Assembly (NCBI GenBank): GCA_004764695.1
Contig: SMSO01000032.1
Coordinates: 3,950,983-4,014,982, forward strand
DNA length: 64,000 bases
Origin: Schizochytrium sp. TIO01
Lineage: Eukaryota > Sar > Bigyra > Thraustochytrida > Thraustochytriidae
Reading direction: 5' to 3'
Positions 1-10,833 of this stretch are shown in pieces. Every line of letters begins with the position of its first letter. The first letter of the stretch is position 1. The translations under genes were made by a program, and so were the position numbers. The notes below the pieces were generated by a model that had not been told where the DNA came from, searched no databases, and saw only the letters and a program-made list of their open reading frames with translations.

Positions 1-203
1 ACGAATCTGCATATCAGTTATTACATATGCAGGGAAACCTCACCCTCTCAATGTACGGTTAATTTACAAGGGGTGGGCAGATACCCGATGAGCTCGAACA
101 ACGATACAATAACCCACATCTTGGAATTTCACTTCTTCGTAATTACTTTTACCAAGCTTGACTTAAAATGTGCTGTGATACTCCTTGTTTTGTAGTACCT
201 CGC

Positions 204-1787
204 TTATTCGTCATCATCGTCTTCAGATGTCTTAGCCAAGAATGCATTCAATTTCGCAAAACGATTAGGAGCTAATGCAACCGGTCTATCTTCATCAGGA
301 TCTACTAGGTTTTCATGTTTTGGCTCGACCAGATTTGCAGCGTGATCAAATTCTGTCTGCCGCGCTGGTGTATTTTCTGTGCTTTTAGCGTCAGACTGAC
401 TGCCGAACGATGTGCCCGTTGTCTGGCTGTTTTCAGCACATGCTTCATCAGGGCTCTCTGACGATATTTTCAAACGGAGTGCACGCAATTTTGAAAAGCG
501 GGAGTCCTCGATGATGTGTTCGGATTTTGCAGGGGCCACTGGGGACTTACGGGGCGCTTCTTCATGAACAACGAGAATTCGATTTTCAATATTTGGCGGT
601 GCAGGCTCAAGAGCCTGGAGAAATTCGGGCACCACTCTATTTCTACGATCAACAAAAGGAATGGATTTTAGATTGCTTTTCTTCATTGCGTACTTTGGTA
701 AGTGAACAAACTTCTCAACCCAGTCATCTGCATCTTCCTGAGTTTCGCATCGAAGCGTATATGTCATCCCAAGAGTAAACAATTTAAACGCCGGAACTCC
801 GTCAAGGTGGGCAGAGGTGACCTTAAAGGCCTCAAGCGATATCCGGCGAGGTCCTTTGCCCTGTTCAAAAGCCTCTTTAGTCTCATAGTAGTACAAATCC
901 TTCGTGAGGACGAAGTGCCGGGTGTACCAGCGATCTTCAAACGTCTGTGAGCGCTTATGAAGAACACCCTCTTTTACAATTTCGTATTGGAGATTAGGAA
1001 GGCGTGTACAAGGGTTGACTCGTCGAGTCCACTCTTCTTTCCAATTCGTTTCGTCGTAGTCAGTGACTGTAGAGGATGCAGTTGATGCTCTTCGATCCAC
1101 TTTATGAGAGAAATTAATAGCATCTTGCTCATTAACATCAGCACCATCAACTTTCGCGCCAATTTGTTTTCGTTCGGTCGCACCATTGCCCCTACTCGTA
1201 TGTAAATCTTTGTCTTCTAATTCAGATTCGTCTCCGGCTTCAGAATCTTCTGCGCCAGTGTCTTCACCATCAGTGTACTCGTACTCCCCGTCCTTTGTTT
1301 CTTCTTCATTTCCATCAAGATCAATATGCTCAGATCGACCATGCTTACAGGCCTCAAGGATGCAATCGTGCCATTCGAGAAGATCTGCCGGATTCTCTGC
1401 AGTCAAGAATAATTCCTTTGTACTCCCAGGGAAGGGGACCACCACAAGCCCCTGCTCGTCTGCGATAGTCTCCACAACAGAGTTTGGATTTAAACGAATC
1501 AAACCCTTGGGGCTCTTGTCATTTTCGTTCTCGAAGTATGCCAAGGTTGAGTCTTCAAGAACAAAGTACCTTCTCAGTGACCGCTTGTACGCAACAAAGT
1601 TAGGGAAGAAGCCATACTGTTTTCGAGGGCTCGCTCGTAAGCTAGCACGTCCCTTGGACATCGGGGCTTTGATGAGGTACCCTTTCTTGACAATGTCCTT
1701 CTTTGCATGACGCTGGGAGTGAGAAAGTTTTGGCGAGATCGCCCCATGATCAACACCGGTAGATAGTTGTTGAGTTGTTGTCTCCAT
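204..1787 (-). CDS. Two-PH-domain protein
   Basis: The frame encodes 527 residues and contains two pleckstrin-homology domains. PH1 lies at about residues 33-148 (opens KKGYLIK, has RRYFVLEDSTLAYF, ends near LLEWHDCILEA with the usual helix Trp). PH2 lies at about 270-365 (VKEGVLHKRS, RWYTRHFVL, DDWVEKF). A very acidic linker (about 155-195) separates them, and the C-terminal 160 residues are low-complexity and polar, ending in a run of acidic residues. PH domains bind phosphoinositides or proteins, so an adaptor at a membrane is the likely role; ligand and partner cannot be read from sequence. I use the ATG at 1787; the frame stays open four more codons upstream but only to a TTG. It is divergent from the thioredoxin fusion gene, about 1.9 kb away. 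No orthologue is recognised. Confidence 0.85.
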   Translation of the reverse strand: METTTQQLSTGVDHGAISPKLSHSQRHAKKDIVKKGYLIKAPMSKGRASLRASPRKQYGFFPNFVAYKRSLRRYFVLEDSTLAYFENENDKSPKGLIRLNPNSVVETIADEQGLVVVPFPGSTKELFLTAENPADLLEWHDCILEACKHGRSEHIDLDGNEEETKDGEYEYTDGEDTGAEDSEAGDESELEDKDLHTSRGNGATERKQIGAKVDGADVNEQDAINFSHKVDRRASTASSTVTDYDETNWKEEWTRRVNPCTRLPNLQYEIVKEGVLHKRSQTFEDRWYTRHFVLTKDLYYYETKEAFEQGKGPRRISLEAFKVTSAHLDGVPAFKLFTLGMTYTLRCETQEDADDWVEKFVHLPKYAMKKSNLKSIPFVDRRNRVVPEFLQALEPAPPNIENRILVVHEEAPRKSPVAPAKSEHIIEDSRFSKLRALRLKISSESPDEACAENSQTTGTSFGSQSDAKSTENTPARQTEFDHAANLVEPKHENLVDPDEDRPVALAPNRFAKLNAFLAKTSEDDDDE

Positions 1788-3661
1788 TCTCAGCTTCAAC
1801 GTGGTAAATATTATGAATTTGCCAAACTCCTTGATAGGTATCTGTGAGAGTTTGGCAATGCGAGCTGATTAACGCTGGCTTGCAAACACCTTTGGCAGGC
1901 GGCCCTTATGTAGCCAGACTACCTTGTACGTCTCTCCAGCCTGTTTCAGTACACGCCAGCGTCAAAGCCGCCGCGGCGCTTGAACAGTGAACAGAAGAGA
2001 CTGAGAAAGTGAATAGCTTCTTTCTAAAACCGTGCCTTTGAAAAAGTTGATTTTCTTTAACAGAGAACACGTTCTATTAATCAAACTCTCAACACTACAT
2101 ATTTACCGAATTACTATAAATCCCGCCTTAGATTTCCAAATCAAACAGAAAGAAATGAGTGCGGGGTTGCGTTGAAGTAGAATAATGAAGTAACCATCGC
2201 TTTGCCAGAAAGCGTTTTCTTTCTTTCTTTTCTTAAATTATGTAATATAATTTTAATTAAAAAAATTAATTAGAAAAAATAGTGCACAGGCTGATAGCCT
2301 GCGCGCTATTCTCAATCAAAAACCTATCACGGCCCAGCCAGCAACTAAATCCACCAGCCAGCGCAGCATTGAGAATGTCTTGTTACGTCCGAGTGCTTAG
2401 AATTGCATATGTCTATCATAAATGCGCTTCTAAATTCGGTTCCCTTGATGCTATAAAGCAGAACACTCTCCGCGTTCTACGTAGAACATTCTACTAAGTA
2501 GTATTAGTGGCCAGCATTACATGCTGAAGTTCCGTTACGACAATACCTCTTTAAGGGTAGTCTGGAACACCAACTCTTTTCTTTTTGTCTTTACAGTTAA
2601 TCATAAATGTAAATGTTTAGGTAATTATTACGAGTCGTGACTTTGCTTGCAAACTTGTGATAAAGAGATTAATAGCTATCTATTTGTCCTACTTAAATGT
2701 ACATTGTTTATCATTGAAGGGGGGTTGCTAAAACATGTTGATGCCCATATTAATTTCCTTTTTGCGGAGCCTCTCTAATAAAAGTTTTCGGGTTTGGATG
2801 ACCTTTCGGACCCTAAGGGCACATTATGAAAGTTAAATTTAACAATATAAAGATGTAAATGTGAGGCTTATTTCCTTTTAACTGGCTCGACGCTTCACAT
2901 TTTCTATCAAGTATTGCATCCAGAATGGCTTTGTTTGCTGCCTTTTATATGCCAGCCGAGTTCATTTTCGCCGCCGAGTTTACTTGAGATGAATTTCATC
3001 ACTCGAACTGTGCTTCCCGCCTAGTACTTAAAAAGTGTACCCAGCAATCCACTCAGAAAGACCACTATCACTGTTGCGATGCGGCCGCTCCTAAAGAGAC
3101 CGCCAGCCTGGATAATGAGTAAATGATATTTTCTGGTAGACAAAATGGCTAAAAAGAGATAATTCCTTTCTATGTTCACATTTGTTTTTAACCTTTTCGT
3201 TCTTTGGGATTTTCTTGTTATTTTTGTTTCTCTTGAAAGAAGCAGTGACATCTCAATTTATCGAGGGCTTGTACCTCCGAGGAGCTCCTGCAAAACCTGA
3301 TCATCGCTCCGAAACCGAGGCAGACTCCTCGGAACTTCATTCGAGACGCCAGCCCTACTTTCTGTTGAAGGGAAAGACGCGACGGCTGGTGTGGGCCTGT
3401 TGGCTTGAGCTCAACGAGATTCTTTGAAGAGACGTGTGAAGGTTCGCGAAGTCCAACCGGTTCTTGAACCTACCTCGCTCGCGTGCATACATAAAGCAGT
3501 TTCTGCTCGGCCGAGTAGCTCATCGGGTAGTTTGCCCAAAAACCTAGTACACGCGGGCATTTTAAGAGAAATCGAATAGGCAGATACAGAACGAATCCCA
3601 GCTCAGTTTGAGTTGAGATCATTGATATATTACCGATAGAAGGAAGTCTTGAAATAGCATC
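1788..3661. other. Divergent intergenic region, no gene seen
   Basis: The first 250 bases upstream of the PH gene are GC-rich and likely hold its 5' untranslated region and promoter. The middle holds a TTTCTTTCTTTCTTTTC pyrimidine tract and an AT-rich stretch (about 2213-2280). Short open frames here (up to about 80 codons) have no protein-like composition. No RNA gene or transposon was recognised. Confidence 0.6.
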
Positions 3662-5509
3662 ATGCTTGAAGGGTTGTGGACCCCGGGCCACGTTTCGCAC
3701 GTGCAAGGTGGCCAGCTCGACCAACTTTTGCGTGGCGCCAAGTGCAAGCTCGTCGTTGTAGACTGGTTCGCACCGTGGTGTGGCCCATGCCATAGAATTG
3801 CGCCAATCTATCAGCAACTCGCTGCGAGCTACCCTGGTGTGATTTTTGTTTCGGTAGATACAGAAACCATGCTCAATAAAAGTGAAATGCTCGCCATGAA
3901 GTTTGGTATTCGAGCTTTTCCTACATTTACTTTCCACATCAAAAACGCAGAAAAGGAGCGATTTTCGGGTGCAGACCCGAACAAACTTAGAAGCACTATC
4001 GACAGACTCATGGCTGTTGCTCAGGACATGCAAACCGCAGAGGATGTCCGCATGTCAATGAGTGGTAGAACTACTGCAGAACCTGCCCCGGTACAGGTCA
4101 GCAAAGAAGACATCCTTGCTGATATTGAAAAGGCTGACAAAGAAGATCCAGAACCACAAGGCGAGAAGAGTGTTAAGCTTCGTGCCAAGCGTACTACAGG
4201 TGATGTGATAGAATTATCCATGAGCGACAAGGCCTCTGCACAGCACTTGCGTAGAAAGCTGGCGCGAAACCTTGATGCAGCACCAGACACACTTCGTCTT
4301 ATTTTTCGTGGAAAGATCTTGCTTGATGGGCACACGCTTGCTTCATATGGCCTAAATGAAGATGGTCTCACTGTACACGTTGCTGTATCTAACAAGGCTG
4401 CCTCTGCGAGTTTGGGACCATCCTCGTCCTCATCTTCCGCACAGCCTTCCACTGCTACTGCTACTGCTACTGCCCCGGCTGCGGCGCCTGCAACGTCGGC
4501 CCCTCCGACACCTGCAGCACCCGGGGCTGCTGCGTTGCGAACTTGCCTGCAAAATCTTGAGAGCAAGAATGGTCGCACTCGGACTAAGGATGCTGTCCAG
4601 GTGATGTTGTTGTACGTGAAGAACATTGTGGCCCACCCTGATGACGTCAAGTACCGATCCATTCGCCAAGGGAACACCAAGTTCTCAAGTAAGATTGCTG
4701 ACTGCTCTGGAGGTCTCGACTGTATGAAAGCTCTGGGATTCGAGCACCAACAACGAAATGGCGAGCCTTATTTGGTTCTCAAAAGTGGAGAGTCCACGGA
4801 TGTGATGTCTGCGCGACAGGAAGAATTGAAACGTGTTATCGATCGTCTTGCCCCCACACCTGTAGGAAATCCTTCTTCATCTTCTACACCCTCTACTGCT
4901 CCATCCTTTGCAAACCCTATGGGAGGCATGCCAAGTGGTGCAAACCCATTTACGCCGTTCTCGCAACCTGGCAACAATTTTGCATCCATGTTTGGTGCTG
5001 GTCTCGGCGGTGGTGCCGGTGGTCTCCCCCCTGGCATGTCTATGGACATGCTTGAGCAGTTTCGCAACAATCCTCAAATGCAAAATCTGACGGCAAATAT
5101 GATGCAAACCCTCATGCAAGACCCAGCTCTCATGAATGACCTGGTTCAAGCGATGTCTTCTGGGCAAGATCCAATGACCATGATGATGTCGAATCCGCGT
5201 TTGATGCAGTCTGTGGTGGGCGCAATGGCAGATCCTTCTGTACAACAGGCTATCAGTAGTGCTATGGGTTCAGGACAGATGGGCTTTGGTGCTGGAGGAT
5301 TTCCACTTGGAGGTAACATGGGTAGCGGCGCTCCTTCTTTTGGTGCAGCACCAACTGGAGCTTCCTCCACGAATACTTCTAACACCAGTTCAACGAATGC
5401 TAGCTCCGTGTCAGCGCCAAATAACACCACCACCAGCAACAACAATGGTGCTACTCAACAAGAAGATGATGATGCACTTGATGATTTGGATGACATTTAT
5501 GCAGACTAG
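3662..5509 (+). CDS. Thioredoxin - ubiquitin-like - PUB - STI1 fusion protein
   Basis: This 615-residue protein joins four recognisable modules. Residues 1-120 are a thioredoxin domain with active site WCGPCH at 39-44 and the cis-proline context FPTF near 86-89. Residues 171-244 are a ubiquitin-like domain (LRLIFRGKILLDG, equivalent to the ubiquitin LIFAGK region). After a Ser/Ala/Thr/Pro linker, residues 290-397 are a PUB domain (KYRSIRQGNTKFSSKI, CMKALGF), the fold that binds the p97/Cdc48 C-terminus. Residues 465-535 are Met/Gln/Asn-Pro-rich STI1-type helices (NNPQMQNL, QDPALMNDLV, NPRLMQSV) like those of ubiquilin. The tail is strongly acidic. Known roles of the parts suggest a proteasome/p97 shuttle with redox activity; that combined role is inference. 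The start is the first ATG after an upstream stop. Confidence 0.9.
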   Translation: MLEGLWTPGHVSHVQGGQLDQLLRGAKCKLVVVDWFAPWCGPCHRIAPIYQQLAASYPGVIFVSVDTETMLNKSEMLAMKFGIRAFPTFTFHIKNAEKERFSGADPNKLRSTIDRLMAVAQDMQTAEDVRMSMSGRTTAEPAPVQVSKEDILADIEKADKEDPEPQGEKSVKLRAKRTTGDVIELSMSDKASAQHLRRKLARNLDAAPDTLRLIFRGKILLDGHTLASYGLNEDGLTVHVAVSNKAASASLGPSSSSSSAQPSTATATATAPAAAPATSAPPTPAAPGAAALRTCLQNLESKNGRTRTKDAVQVMLLYVKNIVAHPDDVKYRSIRQGNTKFSSKIADCSGGLDCMKALGFEHQQRNGEPYLVLKSGESTDVMSARQEELKRVIDRLAPTPVGNPSSSSTPSTAPSFANPMGGMPSGANPFTPFSQPGNNFASMFGAGLGGGAGGLPPGMSMDMLEQFRNNPQMQNLTANMMQTLMQDPALMNDLVQAMSSGQDPMTMMMSNPRLMQSVVGAMADPSVQQAISSAMGSGQMGFGAGGFPLGGNMGSGAPSFGAAPTGASSTNTSNTSSTNASSVSAPNNTTTSNNNGATQQEDDDALDDLDDIYAD

Positions 5510-5699
5510 ATGTTTGCAGACGCCCAAAACACTTTGATACAACGGGGATTAAGAAGAGAATTTAGCAATAATTAGATCCAAATTTTTTTGTATGTAGACT
5601 ATTAGTTTGAATTTTCACAAAGGTGGGCAATGTTGGCGCTCATCTCGGTGTCATATCTTTTGAGCAAAATATAAAAAGGAAGAAGTTGGTGAAAATAGT

Positions 5700-6248
5700 T
5701 TATTTATTCTTAGCTTCCATGTGCTCAAGGGCCTCCTTAGCTGCTGCACGCCGCTCAGCAAGGTCAGGAAGCAGAAGATGGTTCAATAGAGTTGCGACAC
5801 TTCCAAGTAAAAAGGTCCACTTCATGGGGCAAAAGAAGACACCGCAGTATTTAATGTAGGGATCGTCCTTTTGGAGGTCATCAGGGTTCTGGCTAAGCAT
5901 ATACATGATGCAGAAGTTTTCTGCGTAATCACAGCAAGCGGCAATGATAGGAAATGTCCACTGGGGAGACTTATAGTTACGCAGCAAAAGCGTGAACATA
6001 GCGCCATACAAAAAAGGCACGACAAGGTCACCACCCAAGTAAAGACCACCGTAGTTTTTAGAATATGCCTGGCGTTGCTCCTCCGTCAAGCTCTTCATAA
6101 GGCTAATCCCTTCTTCTGGTGACCACAAAAAGCGCTCATCTAGAGTTCTTCGGAAAAGACCATTTTGTTTGCTGTTGTACAGAAGTTCTCCTGCCACTGC
6201 CAGAAGAGCAAAGCAAGAGATCAGAGCCCAAAGGGAAAGCTTGTTCAT
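5700..6248 (-). CDS. Small four-helix membrane protein with DxxEN motif
   Basis: The 182-residue product starts with a hydrophobic helix (LWALISCFALLAVAGELLY) that could be a signal anchor. Further hydrophobic segments follow near GGDLVVPFLYGAMFTLLL, FPIIAACCDYAENFCIMYML and WTFLLGSVATLLNHLLL, giving about four membrane spans. The C-terminus is charged and helical. The conserved-looking DYAEN inside helix three resembles the D-x-x-E-N motif I associate with small uncharacterised polytopic proteins of bacteria and algae; function unknown. I chose the ATG at 6248; the frame is open three codons further, to a TTG only. It is convergent with the thioredoxin fusion, with 190 bases between stop codons, so the 3' untranslated regions may overlap. 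Confidence 0.75.
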   Translation of the reverse strand: MNKLSLWALISCFALLAVAGELLYNSKQNGLFRRTLDERFLWSPEEGISLMKSLTEEQRQAYSKNYGGLYLGGDLVVPFLYGAMFTLLLRNYKSPQWTFPIIAACCDYAENFCIMYMLSQNPDDLQKDDPYIKYCGVFFCPMKWTFLLGSVATLLNHLLLPDLAERRAAAKEALEHMEAKNK

Positions 6249-9231
6249 TTTTTGCAAATCGTGCCAAACAAGGTAAGGTGAATATAGTTTTTAGAGATTG
6301 CAAGAGCGACTAAGGAAGCAAGTAGTCAAGCAAGCAGGCAGATGGCCGTGAAGCAAGCAACGTCAACCAATCCAAGTCTGCCTCTGCAACCTGATTTTTC
6401 TGATCAACGAAAAACTTCGACCTACTGCAACGCTTTCGGAATACTCTGGCTTCTGCTCAAGCTACGCAAACTGCAAGACAATCTCAGTGCGCGACTTGCC
6501 TTCGTCTATAAGTGGGTTTCCTCGAGAATCACCAAGCCTTGCTAGGTTTCTATCCTGAGTTGTTCTACTTAGAAGGTCCTAAATATAAGGTAGGAACCTG
6601 TTCATTGTTCTCCTAATAACTAGAATTGAACGAGCAAGCGCACTCATAAAGAAGCAAGTTCACCCGCTGGGCTTCGTGAGTGTCACAAAATAAGTTGCAA
6701 TAAGAGCAGTCTTTAGTGATATGGTCTATTGCTAAGATCGTGTGGCCAGGCATAGTTTTAAAACGATAAGACTTTCTCTCTGAATGTTTTAGTGCATGAA
6801 CGGAGTCAAAATATTTAGTGATTCTTAAAGAAATCAGAGGTAATCAATAAATCGAGTTCGACTGGCTAGATATGAAGATATGAAGTAATATAGGGAGTTC
6901 AGGTCAGACAAAGCTCATGTGAAGGAGAATCATAATGATCCAAAATGCTGGTTTTATTCGGCAGAATGGTTTTCTGAGTGAGCTCCAGTAGAATAAAATT
7001 ACAAGAGACCATTTATATATTTGCCATTCTGCATTGAAGCAGCGCTTTAGGTATGAATTGAAGCAACTTAATACCTAAAGCGCTGCTTCGTTAAAGAGCA
7101 GTAGAAGTTTATACATTGACTTAAAAAAAAAAAAATCTCAACAAAAACCTAACAGCTCATTTAAGTGTATATTGAATCCCATGGCAACTTAAATTTCACG
7201 TCCAATATTTAATGACGATTAGAGTAAGCTTGTGGAGATGAGTTGATAAGATAATCAATCCTAAAACCACATGAATAAATTCCCATCTGTTTTCCTCTTC
7301 TATGCAACGTAAATTGGTTTGTATTATAGATATGAAATAAGTTCTTGTCAACTGAGATATTGGCATCAAGAGTCGGGCGTGCATAAAAATATCGGACCTG
7401 ATGTGCATGACTTACCTAGCAATCCGCTAATCCCTATTATGAACTTCAAGATATAATATTATCTCGGTTTTGTGGAACATGAAGAAAAATGCTGTATGTG
7501 AATAGCTCCAGAGGTTTTCACGGAGAACCTCAACTGTCATGTCTGGCCCTGGCTACCCCCAACCCGCAAGGTTCGTACGCACCTTCCTACAAAATTCGTT
7601 TGGTTTTAGTTATCCCGTAGTCAAAACAACTTCTGCTAGGCACATCTTACTGTTCTGGGGTGATAGTTAAAGGACTAACAAGGACTGCGACAATCTCATA
7701 GAATGTTGATACTCTCAAAAGCTTCATCCCCACCACCTCTTTTGAATTGTATTTGTATTTTCAGTTATACCACATTTAACCGTGCCTTTAAAGGTGCAAG
7801 CTCACATGCTATGAACTGAAAATAATCTGAGAGTGCTTTTTGCTGAAATAAATTTAGCGGCGAAATATATACTAAAATGGTAGATAACTGAGAGCGCTCT
7901 CAAGAAAATGCAAGAAGCTCTCAATCAATACTCTAATGTGCTACAAGAGGAAACGGTGGCAGTTATTATTTTCTCCGTTTACTCTTATGCCAATCTTAAC
8001 CTATCAGGGAGGTACAACGCTCTTAATAATTGTTCTGCAATATAGCATACCTGTCACTTCAAAGGAAGGAAGACTATTTAGCCAGAGCTCACAGCATATG
8101 CTTTCCCGTGGCTGGCCATCAGACAGAATAATTAGCACCTCCATCCGTTGCATATCTAATGAAAAGAGAATTTTGAATTGGCTCCGCAAACCTATTTGAA
8201 TATATCAAACCACGAACTTTTACAGATTTTACCACTTTGTTCTTATTCGCTTGTTTAAGTGTGTCATTCATTCAATCAGTGATCAATCATAAATTTGAAG
8301 AGCGTCACATTACTCCCCTCTCGCAATGTAAATTCTTGCAAGCGCCACTTCAGCGAAAAAGAGTCGTGCTTGAACACCAGCCACTTTGAAGTCTTGCTTG
8401 GTTATGTTCACGGTTCTTCTAGTTTCACTCCGAGTCCTTTACCTTATAAAGCAATCGTAGCGAGTATTTCACCTAATTACTCGTAATAAGGACATTAACG
8501 CAACATCATGAATGATGAGGAAAAGCAGCAATAACTTAACGCCGAGCGCGCTTGTTACGGCCAAGCGCTCCCTGCGTCTGTTCGGCGGTTGGGGAGTCGA
8601 ACTACCCGGTACGCGCAGTGGTTCCCCTTCTTCTCCTGCCCGTCCATCCTCTGATTAGCCGTCGCGAGCGCGCTTCGACAGCATCGCGGAAACTCTCTCA
8701 TTCTTTCTCCTTCTCCTTCTCAGCTTTTCCTGCGCTCCCATAAAAAAGATAAAGAAAGAAATACTTTACTCGAAAAAGAATAAAAGGAAAGGAAAGAAGA
8801 AAAGCAAGACAATAACAATCGAGTTGACTAGTTTATAATCCCTCGCAGCGCCTGATTCACTCAGTTTCTCTGATAGCGCTTGGTGGCTGCCACGACTGTT
8901 TGCTCTACCTGGTGACCGTTCTGAGTTTGTTGTTGTCAAGGCTCGGCTGTGTTTAGTTCGAGGACAGTACCTAGTAATTACTCTCTGCAGGGGCTGGAAA
9001 CTTAGGTCTAAAAAGCAAGTAGAGGGCTCGTTTACGAACGTGTGTATAGAGATTGTTGCGGGGTTGCACACAAGCCCAGGTTAGTTTTGTGCGCTGTTGC
9101 GCTCACGAGAACTTGACAAGAGTCTTTGGTATTGCATAAAGAAAACTTCTTCGCGTCTCGTACCGCAAAAATACTTTAGGTGGATTGTTGGAGAACGTAA
9201 GCGCCACCGAAGGTTGAAGCGAGAGAGTAAA
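6249..9231. other. Long AT-rich divergent intergenic region
   Basis: About 3 kb without a supportable gene. It is mostly AT-rich, with a 12-base A run near 7122-7134 and a perfect 19-bp inverted repeat at 7036-7089, listed separately. From about 8540 to 8720 the sequence becomes GC-rich then pyrimidine-rich, probably marking the promoter side of the RING gene. The longest open frames (7936-8199 and 8766-9071, minus strand) look random. Confidence 0.6.
7036..7089. repeat. Perfect 19-bp inverted repeat, 16-base loop
   Basis: The left arm (7036-7054, GAAGCAGCGCTTTAGGTAT) is exactly the reverse complement of the right arm (7071-7089). The loop is 7055-7070. The arms are more GC-rich than the surrounding DNA. 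As RNA it would fold into a single uninterrupted stem. It lies about 0.8 kb upstream of the small membrane protein start and 2.1 kb upstream of the RING gene start, so it is not a tail-to-tail terminator. Its role is unknown. Confidence 0.9.
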
Positions 9232-10176
9232 ATGTTTCGACGGTCCCTTTCACGCCGGCAGCAGCAAAGGCGGAGTAATCCAGGTAGGCAATACTTCTGT
9301 CATTCGTGCATGCAGGTGGTAGACGTATCTCATGATGTCGAATCCGGTGAGATTGCGTGCTTGATTTGCCAAGGCAGCTTTGTAGAAGAACTGGATCCTC
9401 GCGAAAGCTTATCTCACGTGGTCCTAGCTGATGATAATGGCGAGGAAGATGACGGGGAAGATGAAGATTTCGATTTTGAGGACTTTTTGCGATCAGTTTC
9501 TCGTCAGAGACGTAGGATTCAGGGGGAGGATGAAATGCGCAATGCTATGGTGGATCTTTTTCAAAGTGCAAGATCCCGGGAACCAAGAGGAGCTCGAGGA
9601 AGTCCAATATTTCCTGGGTCCATATTTGGAACTCTAATGGGCATTGGCACTCTTGGTAACCCTGGAGATTATGCTAGCAATAACGCGGATTATCAGGCAA
9701 TTCTTTCACGTCTCTTGGGTGCTGATGCTGGTGGCGGTCCTACTCCTACTGCCCGGTCTGCTTTTGAAGCCATGCCACGCAAACTAATGACTGAGGATGA
9801 CCTTGAATCCGGAGAGAGTGAATGTGTAGTATGCCAAGAGGATTTCAAGGTTAGAGATAACTATGTAGAACTCCCTTGTAAACACCGTTTCCATGAAGAA
9901 TGTATAAAGCCCTGGCTTGACAGTAACAACACATGTCCAACTTGTCGCTACAAGCTTCCCGTGGAAGGTGGTGATGGTGACGCATCGAGTGCTAGCGGTT
10001 CAGCATCTTCTGATCAAGCGGGTGCTCGAAGCAGTGGGAATAATCGGGTTCACCGATTCTCCATTGGTATTCTGCGACCTCGCAATCGACGTTCCCAGCT
10101 TCAAGACTCCGCATCATCTTCGTCATCTTCGTCACGCCGAACTCGGTCCTCGCACAGCCGGTTTGGGCTCCCGTAG
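9232..10176 (+). CDS. RING-H2 E3 ubiquitin ligase, RNF115/RNF126-like
   Basis: The product has 314 residues. The N-terminus carries a zinc ribbon with Cys pairs at 23/26 and 43/46 (YFCHSCMQVV, IACLICQGSF), as in the RNF115/RNF126 and plant RDUF/RHC families. A C-terminal RING-H2 has the pattern C198-C201-C216-H218-H221-C224-C235-C238 (ECVVCQEDF, LPCKHRFHEECIKPWL, NTCPTCRYKLP). An acidic stretch (about 68-86) and a Gly-rich region lie between them, and the tail is Ser/Arg-rich. RING-H2 proteins recruit E2 enzymes and transfer ubiquitin; in this family the N-terminal zinc finger binds ubiquitin or substrates. I use the ATG at 9232, shortly before the zinc ribbon; the longer frame starts only with a TTG at 9097. 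Convergent with the following gene. Confidence 0.9.
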   Translation: MFRRSLSRRQQQRRSNPGRQYFCHSCMQVVDVSHDVESGEIACLICQGSFVEELDPRESLSHVVLADDNGEEDDGEDEDFDFEDFLRSVSRQRRRIQGEDEMRNAMVDLFQSARSREPRGARGSPIFPGSIFGTLMGIGTLGNPGDYASNNADYQAILSRLLGADAGGGPTPTARSAFEAMPRKLMTEDDLESGESECVVCQEDFKVRDNYVELPCKHRFHEECIKPWLDSNNTCPTCRYKLPVEGGDGDASSASGSASSDQAGARSSGNNRVHRFSIGILRPRNRRSQLQDSASSSSSSSRRTRSSHSRFGLP

Positions 10177-10833
10177 ATTAACTTAGTTTTGCTTGCTTTG
10201 CGATACCGTTTGGGTTGTCGGGATCTTGTTATTGATGTTAGTCAAGTTCATTTCTCTGTTGACCTTTTTCATGCCTTGTCAATTGGTCCTGCAATTACTC
10301 ATCCAAGTGACCAAAAGAAGATATAGTCATCTTAAGCACATCATATAGTGGATCGAAGTTATTTTTCTAGGGTGTCTATGGGTTTGGCACTTCGCGCAAA
10401 CAACTGACTGGATACAAGATACGTGGTTTCAAACACTGTCCGACGCCCCAAATGTTACTCAATCAATGAGTTTTGTTGTTTTTTACATTTTTTTTCTCAA
10501 TCTCATGTTCCGCTCGTCTTTTAAAAACAAGCAAGCTGCACTTTAAACTTCAAGCTTAATACGAGAACACCCTTTTTTTAAAAGTCAAGTTAGTTTAATC
10601 GTCAAGGACAGCGAGCAAGAGTCGTCAACCAAAGCTTTGTTTTTGAAAGGTTGCCCAAAGGGTCAGTGGAGTGAGCGATATTTGTTTAATCTTGATAATA
10701 GACTTTACATATAATTCAGTTACTTTTATCATCGTTCTATCATAATTAAAATCGTGGAGGTGTTGTTCTGCAATGGCTATCGATCAAGCGCACACGAGAA
10801 ATTAAATTCTCCTATCGAATCAGAGCTCGATGA
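10177..10833. other. Convergent 3' region, no gene seen
   Basis: This gap between two stop codons is AT-rich with T runs (for example near 10480-10495) and holds no open frame of note. It presumably contains the 3' untranslated regions and polyadenylation sites of both flanking genes. Confidence 0.6.

Noticed and set aside
1186-1710. 174-codon frame antisense to the PH-domain gene
   Set aside because: Ser-rich composition mirrors the acidic and Ser codons of the real gene on the other strand.
4021-4680. 219-codon open frame antisense to the thioredoxin fusion gene
   Set aside because: It is a shadow of the Ala/Ser/Thr-rich linker and domain codons of a well-supported gene; its translation is low-complexity.
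8570-8620. A tRNA-like T-arm (GTTCGAC context, minus strand)
   Set aside because: The arms around it do not pair and no matching acceptor or D-arm occurs upstream, so the full cloverleaf cannot be built.
9097-9231. Longer N-terminus of the RING protein starting at TTG
   Set aside because: Nuclear eukaryotic genes normally start with ATG, and the zinc ribbon begins soon after the ATG at 9232. The same logic was used for the other genes with open frames reaching only to TTG or GTG.
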